The notes under the pieces: generated by a model
Databases searched by the model: none
The model's input: only the letters and a program-made list of their open reading frames with translations
What the model was told of the DNA's origin: nothing
Assembly (NCBI GenBank): GCA_023386835.1
Contig: JAEWIY010000190.1
Coordinates: forward strand, 1 to 64,000
Length of the DNA stretch: 64,000 nucleotides
DNA from: Verrucomicrobiota bacterium
GTDB lineage: Bacteria > Verrucomicrobiota > Verrucomicrobiia > Opitutales > Opitutaceae
Direction of reading: 5' to 3'
Translations under genes and position numbers: made by a program
In this document: positions 48,693 through 56,870 of the stretch, in pieces
Layout: each line of letters begins with the position of its first letter
How positions within the stretch are numbered: position 1 is the first letter of the stretch

Positions 48693-50731
48693 TTCCGGCT
48701 GAGACGGAGAAACGGGTGGCGCAGCTCCGGCAGGAGATCGCACGGCATGACGAGCTGTATTACCGCCGCGCTGCGCCAGAGATCTCGGACCAAGCGTACG
48801 ACCAGCTGAAGCGCGAACTCGCCGATCTGGAGGCCATGTTCCCGGACCTCGGGAGCTCGACGTCACCGACCCACCAGGTGGGCGATGACCGCACGGAGGG
48901 TTTTCAGACCTACCGTCACCGCGAGCGGATGATGAGCCTCGACAACACGTACTCGGAGGACGAGCTGCGGGAGTTTCATGCGCGCCTGGTACGCGATCTC
49001 GAGCGGGAAGACCTGGCCTTTGTTGTTGAACCCAAAATCGACGGTCTCGCGGTCAGCGTGACGTATGAAAAGGGCGTGCTGGTCCGAGCCGTGACTCGGG
49101 GGAATGGCATCGAAGGTGATGACATCACGGCGAATGCGCGGACGATTCATTCACTTCCGGCGCGATTGAAGGCGGCCGAGGGCGTACCGATGCCGGACCT
49201 GATCGAAATCCGCGGGGAGATCTATCTGACGCTCGAGGAATTTCAGCGGATCAATCGCCAACGCGAAGAAGCCGGCGAAGCACTCTACGCAAATCCGCGT
49301 AACCTCGCTGCCGGTACGATTAAACAACTCGACGCGCGCGACGTGGCGCAGCGGAAACTTGAGATCGTGCTCTACGGCCGTGGATCCATCGAGCCGGTCT
49401 CGGCCTTGCCGGAAACACAGACCCAGTTTCATGGCTGGGTGAAGGCGTGGGGGTTACCGACGGTGGAGCGCCTCTGGACCGTTAAAGGCGCCGACGGCAT
49501 CTGGGAGGCGGTGCAGGAACTCGACCGCTTGCGGGACTCGTTTGTTTACGCCACCGATGGCGCGGTGGTGAAGCTCGACAGCGTGCCGCTGCAGCGTCGC
49601 GCCGGTTCCACGAGCAAGGCGCCGCGTTGGGCGATGGCTTACAAGTTTGCGGCGGAGCGCGCCGAGACGAGGTTGCGCGCGATCACGGTCCAGGTCGGCC
49701 GCACCGGCGTGTTGACGCCGGTGGCCGAGCTCGAGCCGGTGCAACTCGCGGGCACCACGGTGGCCCGGGCGACCTTGCACAACCGCGATGAGATCGCCCG
49801 CAAAGACATCCGCGTCGGCGATTACGTGTTTGTTGAAAAAGCCGGCGAGGTGATCCCCGCGGTGATCGGCGTCAACAGTGCCCGCCGCACGCCCGAGTGC
49901 GTGCCTTATGTTTTTCCCGACGCGTGCCCGGTTTGCGGGACGCCAGTCGTCCAAGTGGAGGGCGAAGTGGCGCTGCGCTGCCCAAACTATGACTGCCCGG
50001 TGCAGGTTCGCCGGCGGGTTCAGCATTTTGCGTCAAAGGCCTGTCTCGACATCGAGGGACTGGGCGAAGCGATGGTCGACGTGTTGGTGGAGCGGGGCTG
50101 GGTACGCTCACTGCCCGACGTGTATCGACTCCGTCGTGACGACTTGCTCACGCTGGGAAAGAACGTCGGTCGTTCCACGGACAAGCTGCTGGCGGCGATC
50201 GAGGCGAGCAAACGGGCTGAGCTGTGGCGGTTCATTCACGGGCTCGGCATTCCGCATGTGGGTGTCGCGGCCGCGAAGGATCTGGCGCGGCATTTTGGCT
50301 CTCTCGAGGCGCTCGCGGAAGCGAGGCTGGAGGCCTTTCTCCGCGACAAGGAGTCGGTGATCGGAGGCATTGGCTCCACGATGGCGCAGGCGATCGTCGC
50401 TTATTTCAACGAGCCGCGAAACCGGGCGACGGTCAGCGAACTGCTCCATCTTGGTGTGCAACCGAGTTCACCTGCGTCAGGTGGCGCGGCCAGCCAGGTT
50501 TTTGCCGGCAAGACGTTTGTCCTGACCGGAACACTACCGTCCCTGACGCGCGATGACGCGAGCGCGATGATTGAAGCCGCCGGGGGGAAGGTCAGCGGCA
50601 GTGTCAGCAAGAAGACCCACTACCTGCTGGCGGGCGAGGAAGCGGGGTCGAAGTTGGAAAAGGCCCAGTCGTTGGGCGTGCCGGTGATCGGTGAGGCCGA
50701 GTTTCGGCAAATGCTGAACGGCAACACCTGA
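48689..50731 (+). CDS. ligA: NAD-dependent DNA ligase
   Basis: 680-residue replicative ligase. Domain Ia near HDELYYRRAAPEISDQAYD, adenylation Lys116 in VEPKIDGLAVSV, OB-fold with RTGVLTPVAEL, zinc finger of four Cys (CPVCG..., CPNYDC, about 412-433), helix-hairpin-helix region and a C-terminal BRCT domain (about 600-680: FVLTGTLPSLTRDDASAMIE). The ATG overlaps the vanZ-like stop by 4 bp. Confidence 0.98.
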   Translation: MIPAETEKRVAQLRQEIARHDELYYRRAAPEISDQAYDQLKRELADLEAMFPDLGSSTSPTHQVGDDRTEGFQTYRHRERMMSLDNTYSEDELREFHARLVRDLEREDLAFVVEPKIDGLAVSVTYEKGVLVRAVTRGNGIEGDDITANARTIHSLPARLKAAEGVPMPDLIEIRGEIYLTLEEFQRINRQREEAGEALYANPRNLAAGTIKQLDARDVAQRKLEIVLYGRGSIEPVSALPETQTQFHGWVKAWGLPTVERLWTVKGADGIWEAVQELDRLRDSFVYATDGAVVKLDSVPLQRRAGSTSKAPRWAMAYKFAAERAETRLRAITVQVGRTGVLTPVAELEPVQLAGTTVARATLHNRDEIARKDIRVGDYVFVEKAGEVIPAVIGVNSARRTPECVPYVFPDACPVCGTPVVQVEGEVALRCPNYDCPVQVRRRVQHFASKACLDIEGLGEAMVDVLVERGWVRSLPDVYRLRRDDLLTLGKNVGRSTDKLLAAIEASKRAELWRFIHGLGIPHVGVAAAKDLARHFGSLEALAEARLEAFLRDKESVIGGIGSTMAQAIVAYFNEPRNRATVSELLHLGVQPSSPASGGAASQVFAGKTFVLTGTLPSLTRDDASAMIEAAGGKVSGSVSKKTHYLLAGEEAGSKLEKAQSLGVPVIGEAEFRQMLNGNT

Positions 50732-50745
50732 CGGCGACTCCGCCG

Positions 50746-50777
50746 GCTGAGCGTGTGGCAGCACGTTCTGGCTCAGC
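50746..50777 (+). other. Hairpin between ligA and transporter gene
   Basis: GCTGAGC / GCTCAGC (7 bp) with an inner CGTG / CACG pairing; no T-tract. Candidate weak terminator after ligA. Confidence 0.4.
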
Positions 50778-50819
50778 GACGACCTTGACCGGCTCTCCGC
50801 GCGCTGGCTTCGTCGCGGC

Positions 50820-52163
50820 ATGTCGTCCCACCCCACGACCGAGGCGCCCCGCCGGTTGATCGACGCGCTGCGTTATGTTGGACCCGGTTTGATCCTGACC
50901 GCCGGAATCGTCGGAACAGGGGAACTGGTGCTCACGCCGAGAGTGGCGGCCGAACACGGGTTCACCCTGCTGTGGCTCATCATCCTCGGCTGCGTCATCA
51001 AGGTCTTTGTTCAGGTAGAGCTGGGCCGCTATGCGGTCGCAACGGGACAGACGACGCTGCAGGCGCTCGACAGTCTGCCGGGGCCGCGGCTCGGCGTGTC
51101 CTGGGTCTTGTGGGTGTGGCTGCCGGTGTTCGTGGCGATGATCTCCGTGATCGGCGGAATCTTGGGCGCGTCTGCGCAAGTGCTTCGGATGATGGGCGTG
51201 GAATGGGACAGCCGCCTTCTGGTGATCCTGCTGGGGCTGCTGCTGACTGCGCTGCTGGCCTGGGGGCGCTATCGGGTGGTCGAGACGTTCTCCACCGGAC
51301 TCGTCGCCATCTTCATGCTGACGACCTTCTTCGCGGTGACGGCGCTGCAATGGACGGAGTACCGGGTGACGGGTGCGCAGCTGGCGAGTGGGTTCACCTT
51401 TCATCTGCCCGAAAATTTTGCAGCCGCGTTCGCCGCCTTCGGGATCATCGGCGTGGGGGCGGCGGAGTTGTTGTACTACCCGTATTGGTGCTTGGAAAAA
51501 GGATACGCGCAGCGGGTGGGGCCACGTGGAGCGGGAGAGAACGCGGACTGGCTGCGGCGGGCCCGCGGGTGGTTGCACGTGATGCGCGTGGACGCATGGA
51601 GTTCGATGATCGTCTATACGCTGGCGACCGTTGCGTTCTACCTGCTGGGTGCCGCGATTCTCCACGCCAAGTCGCTGGAAGTGGCCAATCAGGACCTGGT
51701 GCCGACGTTGGCGCACATGTATCAGGAGAGTTTCGGGCCGCTTGGCCTGACGGTGTTTCTCGTCGGTGCACTGGCGACCTTGTACTCCACCGCGTTTGCC
51801 GGAACCGCATCCAATGCCCGCCTGCTGGCAGATGCGCTTGGCCTCTTTCGGCTGGCGTCTTCAAGACAGGCCGAGGCGTACCGGCGGCGCATCCGGACGT
51901 GTTCGATCGGGCTGCCGATTTATGCGACGCTAGTGTACCTGATCTGGCCGCAGCCGGTCACGCTGATCGTGCTGAGCGGGATCGGCCAAGCCGTGCTGCT
52001 GCCCTTCCTCGGCGGCGCGGCCCTGTACTTCCGCTATCGACGACTCGAGCCCGCGTTGCGGCCCGGACGGGTGTGGACGCTGCTGCTGTGGTTCTCAGCC
52101 GCCAGCTTCACCGCGGTCGGGATCTGGCAGCTGATGGGCGAGATTCAGAAACGGGTGGGCTGA
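50820..52163 (+). CDS. Nramp-like transporter lacking canonical metal-site motifs
   Basis: 447-residue membrane protein with about 11 predicted helices and an Nramp-type start (YVGPGLILTAGIVGTGELVLTP). In manganese/iron Nramp proteins helix 1 carries DPGN and helix 6 carries MPH. Here those positions read GTGE (helix 1) and AAELLYYPYWCLEK (helix 6), so the ion is probably not Mn2+/Fe2+, or the mechanism differs, as in Nramp-related Mg2+ or Al3+ transporters. Other helices (ATLYSTAFAGTASNARLLAD, GIGQAVLLPFLGGAALYF) keep the family pattern. It lies alone after ligA. Confidence 0.75.
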   Translation: MSSHPTTEAPRRLIDALRYVGPGLILTAGIVGTGELVLTPRVAAEHGFTLLWLIILGCVIKVFVQVELGRYAVATGQTTLQALDSLPGPRLGVSWVLWVWLPVFVAMISVIGGILGASAQVLRMMGVEWDSRLLVILLGLLLTALLAWGRYRVVETFSTGLVAIFMLTTFFAVTALQWTEYRVTGAQLASGFTFHLPENFAAAFAAFGIIGVGAAELLYYPYWCLEKGYAQRVGPRGAGENADWLRRARGWLHVMRVDAWSSMIVYTLATVAFYLLGAAILHAKSLEVANQDLVPTLAHMYQESFGPLGLTVFLVGALATLYSTAFAGTASNARLLADALGLFRLASSRQAEAYRRRIRTCSIGLPIYATLVYLIWPQPVTLIVLSGIGQAVLLPFLGGAALYFRYRRLEPALRPGRVWTLLLWFSAASFTAVGIWQLMGEIQKRVG

Positions 52164-52179
52164 ACCGTCCGCCGCACGC

Positions 52180-52755
52180 TCACAGGCCCTTGCGCTGCAG
52201 GGCCAGGTTGAGCTCCTGCATGAAAGCCTGGGCGTCAGAGGGGCTGGGGCGGTAGCCGGGCTGGCTGATCTCGGTGAAGCCGGGGCGGCCGTAGTTATCG
52301 ACGATCCATTTTCCGGTGACGCCATCACTGAACGTGACCGAGCCGCTCGCGAGCGCGCCAGGGATCAGCGTCACGCTGTCGACCGTGACCTGAACGGAGC
52401 CGCCCCCGAGGTCTTCATCAAGACCGTCGAAGTCCTCCTCGCCGGCGTCAGCTTCGTCGGCGTCACCTGACTCACCGAGGCCGAGCTTCTCCTTGGCCTT
52501 GTCGAAAAAGCCCTTCTTTTCCGCGCCAGCGGGCTTCTCCTGCCGCGGTGGTGCTTTGGTGACATCGCTGGCATCGGCCTTCGGCGCCGCGTCCTTGATC
52601 TGCAAATCGAGGTCATCGACGAGGAAGCGCACGTCCATGTACGTCATCGAGAGCTGGAACTGCTCTTGCAGCTTCTTCTGCACATCGGAGAGGGAGTCGC
52701 CCGCGGCGATCCAGCTGACAACGGCTTGTTTCTGCTCGGGTGTGAGTGCGGCCAT
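52180..52755 (-). CDS. Hypothetical protein downstream of dnaA
   Basis: 191 residues from the ATG at 52755 (MAALTPEQKQAVVSWIAAGDS). Not recognised. The N-terminal 55 residues look like a small helical domain (LSDVQKKLQEQFQLSMTYMDVRFLVDDLDL). A low-complexity linker is Lys/Ala then Asp/Glu-rich (EKKGFFDKAKEKLGLGESG, EADAGEEDFDGLDEDLGGG). The C-terminal 80 residues are beta-rich (VTVDSVTLIPGALASGSVTFSDGVTGKW) and end with SDAQAFMQELNLALQRKGL. The dnaA terminator lies only 32 bp upstream of the start. Confidence 0.65.
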   Translation of the reverse strand: MAALTPEQKQAVVSWIAAGDSLSDVQKKLQEQFQLSMTYMDVRFLVDDLDLQIKDAAPKADASDVTKAPPRQEKPAGAEKKGFFDKAKEKLGLGESGDADEADAGEEDFDGLDEDLGGGSVQVTVDSVTLIPGALASGSVTFSDGVTGKWIVDNYGRPGFTEISQPGYRPSPSDAQAFMQELNLALQRKGL

Positions 52756-52786
52756 GGGAACAAAGGGTGCGAGAAAAGTGGGCAAA

Positions 52787-52819
52787 GAAAACGGGCTTGG
52801 CAAACGAGGCCAAGCCCGT
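52787..52819 (-). terminator. Intrinsic terminator downstream of dnaA
   Basis: Minus strand: perfect 10-bp stem ACGGGCTTGG / CCAAGCCCGT with a 9-nt loop, followed by TTTC. It lies 38 bp after the dnaA stop and 32 bp before the next gene's start. Confidence 0.8.
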
Positions 52820-52856
52820 GGCTAGACGCAAATTGGAAAGGAGCCTCGGAAGCGCC

Positions 52857-54254
52857 TTAGCGGGAGAGCTGGTTGCGCAGGAATTCGATGCTGCCCCGCA
52901 TCGACGGGTCCTGCTCCATCATGTTGTCCACCGCCTTGCAGGCGTGGATGACGGTACCGTGGTCACGGCCGCCAAACGCGTCCCCGATTTCCTGCAGCGA
53001 ATGTTTGGTCAGCGTGCGGGACAGGTACATCGCGATCTGGCGAGGGATCGCGATGTTGTTGGGGCGCCGCTTGCTCGTCATGTCGCTGTGGCGGATCTGG
53101 AAGTGATCGGCGACACGCTTCTGGATGGTCTCGATCGTCAGAATGTTCTGCGCCTGCTCCATCAGCACGTCCTGCAACAGCATCTCCGTCGTCGGTAGGT
53201 CGAGGGGGCGACCGGTGAGCGAGGAGTAGCTCGCCACCTTGATCAGTGCGCCCTCGAGGCGACGGATGTTCTTCGAAATGCTCTGGGCGATGAAGTTGAT
53301 CACCGGCGCCGGGACCTCGAGCTTCAGGGAGGCGGCCTTCGTTCGCAGAATGGCGACGCGGGTCTCAAAATCCGGCGGCTGGATGTCTGCCGGCAGACCC
53401 CATTCGAAGCGCGAGACCAAACGGGACTCGAGCTTCTGAATCTCGGAGGCGCGGCGGTCGCTCGAGAGGACGATCTGTTTGCTGGACTCAAACAGGTCAT
53501 TGAAGGTGTGGAAGAACTCTTCCTGAATCCGCTCCTTGCCGCCGAGGAACTGCACATCGTCGAGCAGCAGCACGTCCACGTGCCGGTAGCGCTGGCGGAA
53601 CTTCACCAACGCGTTCTCCTGCAGCCCTTGGATGAACTCGTTGGTGAACTTTTCCGTGGAGAGATAAGCGATGCGCGCTTCGGGCTTGTTGCGCAGAATG
53701 GCGTGGCCAATCGCGTGCATCAGGTGGGTTTTGCCCAAGCCGGTGTCGCCGTAGATGAACAGCGGATTGTAGGCCTGCGCCGGCGATTGGGCGACCGCGC
53801 GGGCAGCGGCCTGCGCCATCTGGTTGTTGTTGCCGACGACGAAGGTCTCGAAGGTGTTGCGCGGGTTGAGTGTACCCGCAAAGGCACCGCGCTCCTCCAC
53901 TCGAGCCTGCGTGCGCCGTACGGGCGTGCGCCCGGCGACGCGGTTCGTGGTCGAAACGTTCTCACCGGCCGGGGCGTCCGTTGGACCGGAGCCCGAGGCT
54001 TCCGACTTTTTCAACCGGACCGTGATCTCGCGTCCGGCGGTCAGCCGGAGCCGCTGCACGATCAGGTCGAGGTAGTTGTCGTGGATCCAGATCGCCGCGA
54101 AGTCGTTCGGCACGCCCAACGTCAGGGTAGACTCCGACCCCTCCAGGCAGACCACCGGCTCGAACCAGAGCTGAAAAACATCTTCAGGAAACAGGCTCTT
54201 GAAGTCTTGTTTTACGGTATCCCAGAGGCTGGTCACTGGAGTGGCTGCAGGCAT
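52857..54254 (-). CDS. dnaA: Chromosomal replication initiator DnaA
   Basis: 465 residues. Domain I (about 1-85; WDTVKQDFKSLFPEDVFQLWFEP), a Pro/Arg/Thr-rich domain II, AAA+ domain III with Walker A GDTGLGKTHL (about 168) and Walker B VDVLLLDDVQFL, and domain IV with the DnaA-box binding signature GRDHGTVIHACKAVD. Binds DnaA boxes and melts the origin. The 500-bp region upstream has two perfect DnaA boxes. The ATG at 54254 fits the family N-terminus. Confidence 0.99.
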   Translation of the reverse strand: MPAATPVTSLWDTVKQDFKSLFPEDVFQLWFEPVVCLEGSESTLTLGVPNDFAAIWIHDNYLDLIVQRLRLTAGREITVRLKKSEASGSGPTDAPAGENVSTTNRVAGRTPVRRTQARVEERGAFAGTLNPRNTFETFVVGNNNQMAQAAARAVAQSPAQAYNPLFIYGDTGLGKTHLMHAIGHAILRNKPEARIAYLSTEKFTNEFIQGLQENALVKFRQRYRHVDVLLLDDVQFLGGKERIQEEFFHTFNDLFESSKQIVLSSDRRASEIQKLESRLVSRFEWGLPADIQPPDFETRVAILRTKAASLKLEVPAPVINFIAQSISKNIRRLEGALIKVASYSSLTGRPLDLPTTEMLLQDVLMEQAQNILTIETIQKRVADHFQIRHSDMTSKRRPNNIAIPRQIAMYLSRTLTKHSLQEIGDAFGGRDHGTVIHACKAVDNMMEQDPSMRGSIEFLRNQLSR

Positions 54255-54277
54255 GGACGGTGTTCGGCTTTCTTGAA

Positions 54278-54286
54278 TTATTCACA
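54278..54286 (+). promoter_or_regulatory. DnaA box, perfect
   Basis: TTATTCACA matches the consensus TTATNCACA. Located 24 bp upstream of the dnaA start, so it probably also serves in dnaA autoregulation. Confidence 0.7.
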
Positions 54287-54548
54287 AAGCGCCCGGCGGG
54301 GCTCTCAGTCACTTCCTGCAACGACTCTTTCTCGGACGACCGGCGACGGAGGAAAATGGGCGAAGATGCTGCACGGGTGCAAGCTTGGGGTGCGAGCGTG
54401 TAAGTTAATGCAGGACAGCAGGTTGGGATGCGGTTCTCTGGCGCGGGAAAAAAGGGGTCGGAGGATGTGCCAAAGAGCGATCCGCGAGACGCGGGGACGG
54501 GAGCAAAGTGGAGGGAGTAACCATCAGGCTAAAAGGTGTTTCAAGGCG

Positions 54549-54564
54549 AACTTCTCGACAAGTT
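54549..54564 (+). promoter_or_regulatory. Inverted repeat AACTT-N6-AAGTT next to DnaA box
   Basis: AACTT CTCGAC AAGTT is a perfect palindrome with a 6-nt centre; its right arm overlaps the first two bases of the second DnaA box. Possible operator; no regulator identified. Confidence 0.4.
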
Positions 54565-54587
54565 ATTCACACCGGGGTTGAGCATAA
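54563..54587 (+). promoter_or_regulatory. DnaA box pair
   Basis: TTATTCACA (54563-54571, perfect, plus strand) faces TGAGCATAA (54579-54587), which is TTATGCTCA on the minus strand, one mismatch from consensus. The 7-bp gap makes a convergent pair. Confidence 0.6.
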
Positions 54588-54754
54588 CTGACGGACTTTT
54601 TTCGTTGCCAAAACGGCAGGTGCCGTGGGGGCCGACTGAGTCTTTTCGGGTGTAAGGTTTCGCCTGATACGAAACGCTAAAATCTCCCCGGAAGAGCCCC
54701 CGGAGAAGGGGGTTCGGCGGTAGTGATCGGATCGCTACGCGTGCCCCGGCGGCC

Positions 54755-56791
54755 TCAGGCCAAGGCATCCGCCGGGGTCGGCTCCACCCATTTTCCGTGG
54801 GCCCGGATGAGCGCGATCAGGCGGTCGTCGGCCTCGGATTGGGGGATGTTGTACTGCACGCAGGTCTTGCCGACGTAGAGGTTGATCTTGCCCGGAGCGC
54901 CGCCGACGTAGCCGAAGTCGGCGTCCGCCATTTCTCCTGGCCCGTTTACGATACAGCCCATGATGGCGATCTTTACGCCCTTGAGGTGGCCGGTCTTGTC
55001 CCGGATGCGCTGGGTTGTGGTCTGAAGGTCGAACAGCGTGCGTCCACAGGACGGACACGCGACAAACTCCGTCTTGCTGATCCGCGCGCCGGCGCCCTGC
55101 AGGACGTTGTACGCCAGTGACACCGCGCGGGTGATATCAGGCTCCGTCTCGATGCTGACCAGGTCCCCCAGACCGTCGCACAGCAGGCTGCCGGTCAGAA
55201 TGGAAGCGTCCAGAAGGCGGGAAAGGAAACTGCGATCCCCCGGCAGCGCCGTGGAGAGAGTGTTGCGTATCCACAACGGCGCGCGGCAGCCCGCGATGGA
55301 AAGGAGCGCCGCAAGCTGGCGATAGCGCCCGATCGCATGAGTCCCATTCGCCGGGGCATCCGCCAGTGTCACCACCAGACGCTCGTCCTCGATTTCGCTC
55401 AACTCGGCCGCGTAGGAGGCGAGGGCTTCCGGTGTGGCGGCAACGGCGAGAATGTGGCGACCCCCGCGGTGCACCAAGTCCGCCCACTGTCGCAACGCAG
55501 ATCCTTCTCCGCTCGTGAACTCACGCACGATCAGCAGGGGAGTGCGTGCAGCGAGCAGCAGCGGGCTCAAGACCTCGGGCGCAACAGCAGGCGCCAGTTC
55601 GAGCGCCAGGAAGCGGACCGGCAGCTCGGTCGTGATGCCCTGCAGGACCGCGACGTCGTCCGCGGAGGTGACCGGCACCAACAATCCTTCGGCTGGTGTA
55701 TCGACGAGGCGGGGACTGGCCAACATGCGTGCGGTTTCGGCCAGGGTGCTCACATCGGGCGTTCGCACGAGGACGCGCGGGGGCTGCTCGGGACCCACGG
55801 CGCAGGTCTCGCCGAGGGCAACGGAAACCGTTGCACGACGCGTGTAGTGATAGGGGTCCACTGCTTCGCGGGCCAGCTCGGCCGGAGCCGGGGTGACGGC
55901 GGGCTGCCCGTGCGCCATCGCCTTGCGCACCAAGGCTTGGGCAACCGGGATCTCGTAGACGGAGTCTTCGGTTAACGAAACCCGGATGGTATCCCCCAGC
56001 CCGTCGAGCAACAGGCTGCCGATGCCAATGGCGCTCTTGATCCGGCCGTCCTCTCCGTCGCCCGCCTCGGTCACTCCGAGGTGCAGCGGGTAGTGCATGT
56101 TCTCGGCAGCCATCCGCTGCACCAGCAGCCGATAGGCTTGGATCATGACCTTCGGATTCGAGGCCTTCATCGACAGCACGATCTGCCGGTAGTCGTGCGA
56201 CTCCGCGATCCGCAGGAATTCGAGCGCGCTCTCCACCATGCCCAGCGGCGTGTCGCCGTAGCGGTTGAGGATACGATCGCTCAGCGAGCCGTGGTTGGTG
56301 CCGATGCGCATGGCGCGGCCGAGTTCCTTGCAGCGGCGGACGAGCGGCGAAAAGGCGTCGTGCAGCCGCTCCAGCTCCCGGTTGTAGTCAGAATCCGAAT
56401 ACTCGCGGACGGCAAATTTCTTTTTGTCGGCGTAGTTGCCCGGATTGACCCGGATCTTCTCGACGTGCTCCACCGCCTCGTGTGCAGCCGCCGGGAGGAA
56501 GTGGATGTCGGCGACGAGCGGGACCTGTGCGAAGCCGGCGGCGCTCAGCTGTGCCCGAATGTCCTTCAGGCAGCGGGCGGCCGCCACGTTCGGCGCGGTG
56601 ATGCGCACGATCTCGCAACCCACCTCGGCCAACGCGATGGACTGGCGCACGGTGGCGGCGACATCCTGCGTGTCGCTGGTGGTCATCGACTGGACGCGGA
56701 TCGGATGATGGCCTCCGATGCCGACTGCACCGACTGAGACCTCGATGGTCGGACGACGAACGGTGGTGATACGCGACGCGCAGTAGCTCAT
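54755..56791 (-). CDS. ispG: Flavodoxin/ferredoxin-dependent HMBPP synthase, long three-domain form
   Basis: 678 residues from the ATG at 56791. IspG (GcpE) reduces MEcPP to HMBPP in the MEP isoprenoid pathway with a 4Fe-4S cluster. The TIM-barrel domain starts RRPTIEVSVGAVGIGGHHPIRVQSMTTSDT, with VPLVADIHFLP and LHLGVTEAGDG. The cluster domain has FVACPSCGRT (about 575-578) and MGCIVNGPGEMADADFGYVG (Cys about 612). Between them is an extra domain of about 270 residues, as in the plant and chlamydial long type; E. coli IspG has 372 residues. A terminator for rseP lies just upstream, so transcription may start close to this gene. Confidence 0.96.
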   Translation of the reverse strand: MSYCASRITTVRRPTIEVSVGAVGIGGHHPIRVQSMTTSDTQDVAATVRQSIALAEVGCEIVRITAPNVAAARCLKDIRAQLSAAGFAQVPLVADIHFLPAAAHEAVEHVEKIRVNPGNYADKKKFAVREYSDSDYNRELERLHDAFSPLVRRCKELGRAMRIGTNHGSLSDRILNRYGDTPLGMVESALEFLRIAESHDYRQIVLSMKASNPKVMIQAYRLLVQRMAAENMHYPLHLGVTEAGDGEDGRIKSAIGIGSLLLDGLGDTIRVSLTEDSVYEIPVAQALVRKAMAHGQPAVTPAPAELAREAVDPYHYTRRATVSVALGETCAVGPEQPPRVLVRTPDVSTLAETARMLASPRLVDTPAEGLLVPVTSADDVAVLQGITTELPVRFLALELAPAVAPEVLSPLLLAARTPLLIVREFTSGEGSALRQWADLVHRGGRHILAVAATPEALASYAAELSEIEDERLVVTLADAPANGTHAIGRYRQLAALLSIAGCRAPLWIRNTLSTALPGDRSFLSRLLDASILTGSLLCDGLGDLVSIETEPDITRAVSLAYNVLQGAGARISKTEFVACPSCGRTLFDLQTTTQRIRDKTGHLKGVKIAIMGCIVNGPGEMADADFGYVGGAPGKINLYVGKTCVQYNIPQSEADDRLIALIRAHGKWVEPTPADALA

Positions 56792-56826
56792 GTTCCAGAA
56801 GAAGGCAGGAAAACTGAACCGGCCCC

Positions 56827-56853
56827 AAAAAAGGCCGCCGCATCCGGGCGGCC
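56827..56853 (-). terminator. Intrinsic terminator downstream of rseP
   Basis: Minus strand: perfect 7-bp stem GGCCGCC / GGCGGCC with a 7-nt loop, directly followed by six T. Lies 18 bp after the rseP stop and 36 bp before the ispG start. Confidence 0.85.
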
Positions 56854-56870
56854 GCTGCGGGTGCCCGCGG

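Larger units (their letters stand above)
54255..54754. other. Non-coding region upstream of dnaA, candidate origin/regulatory region
   Basis: 500 bp without a gene, A/T-richer than its surroundings in parts (54530-54680). It contains two perfect DnaA boxes, one near-match, an inverted repeat and short T/A runs (GACTTTTTTCG). Candidate oriC or dnaA autoregulatory region. No rpmH, rnpA or dnaN is adjacent, so the origin assignment is uncertain. Confidence 0.45.

Noticed and set aside
54661..54720. Terminator for ispG on the minus strand
   Set aside because: The CTCCGG...CCGGAG-type stem has internal mismatched C runs and only four T, so I do not call it.
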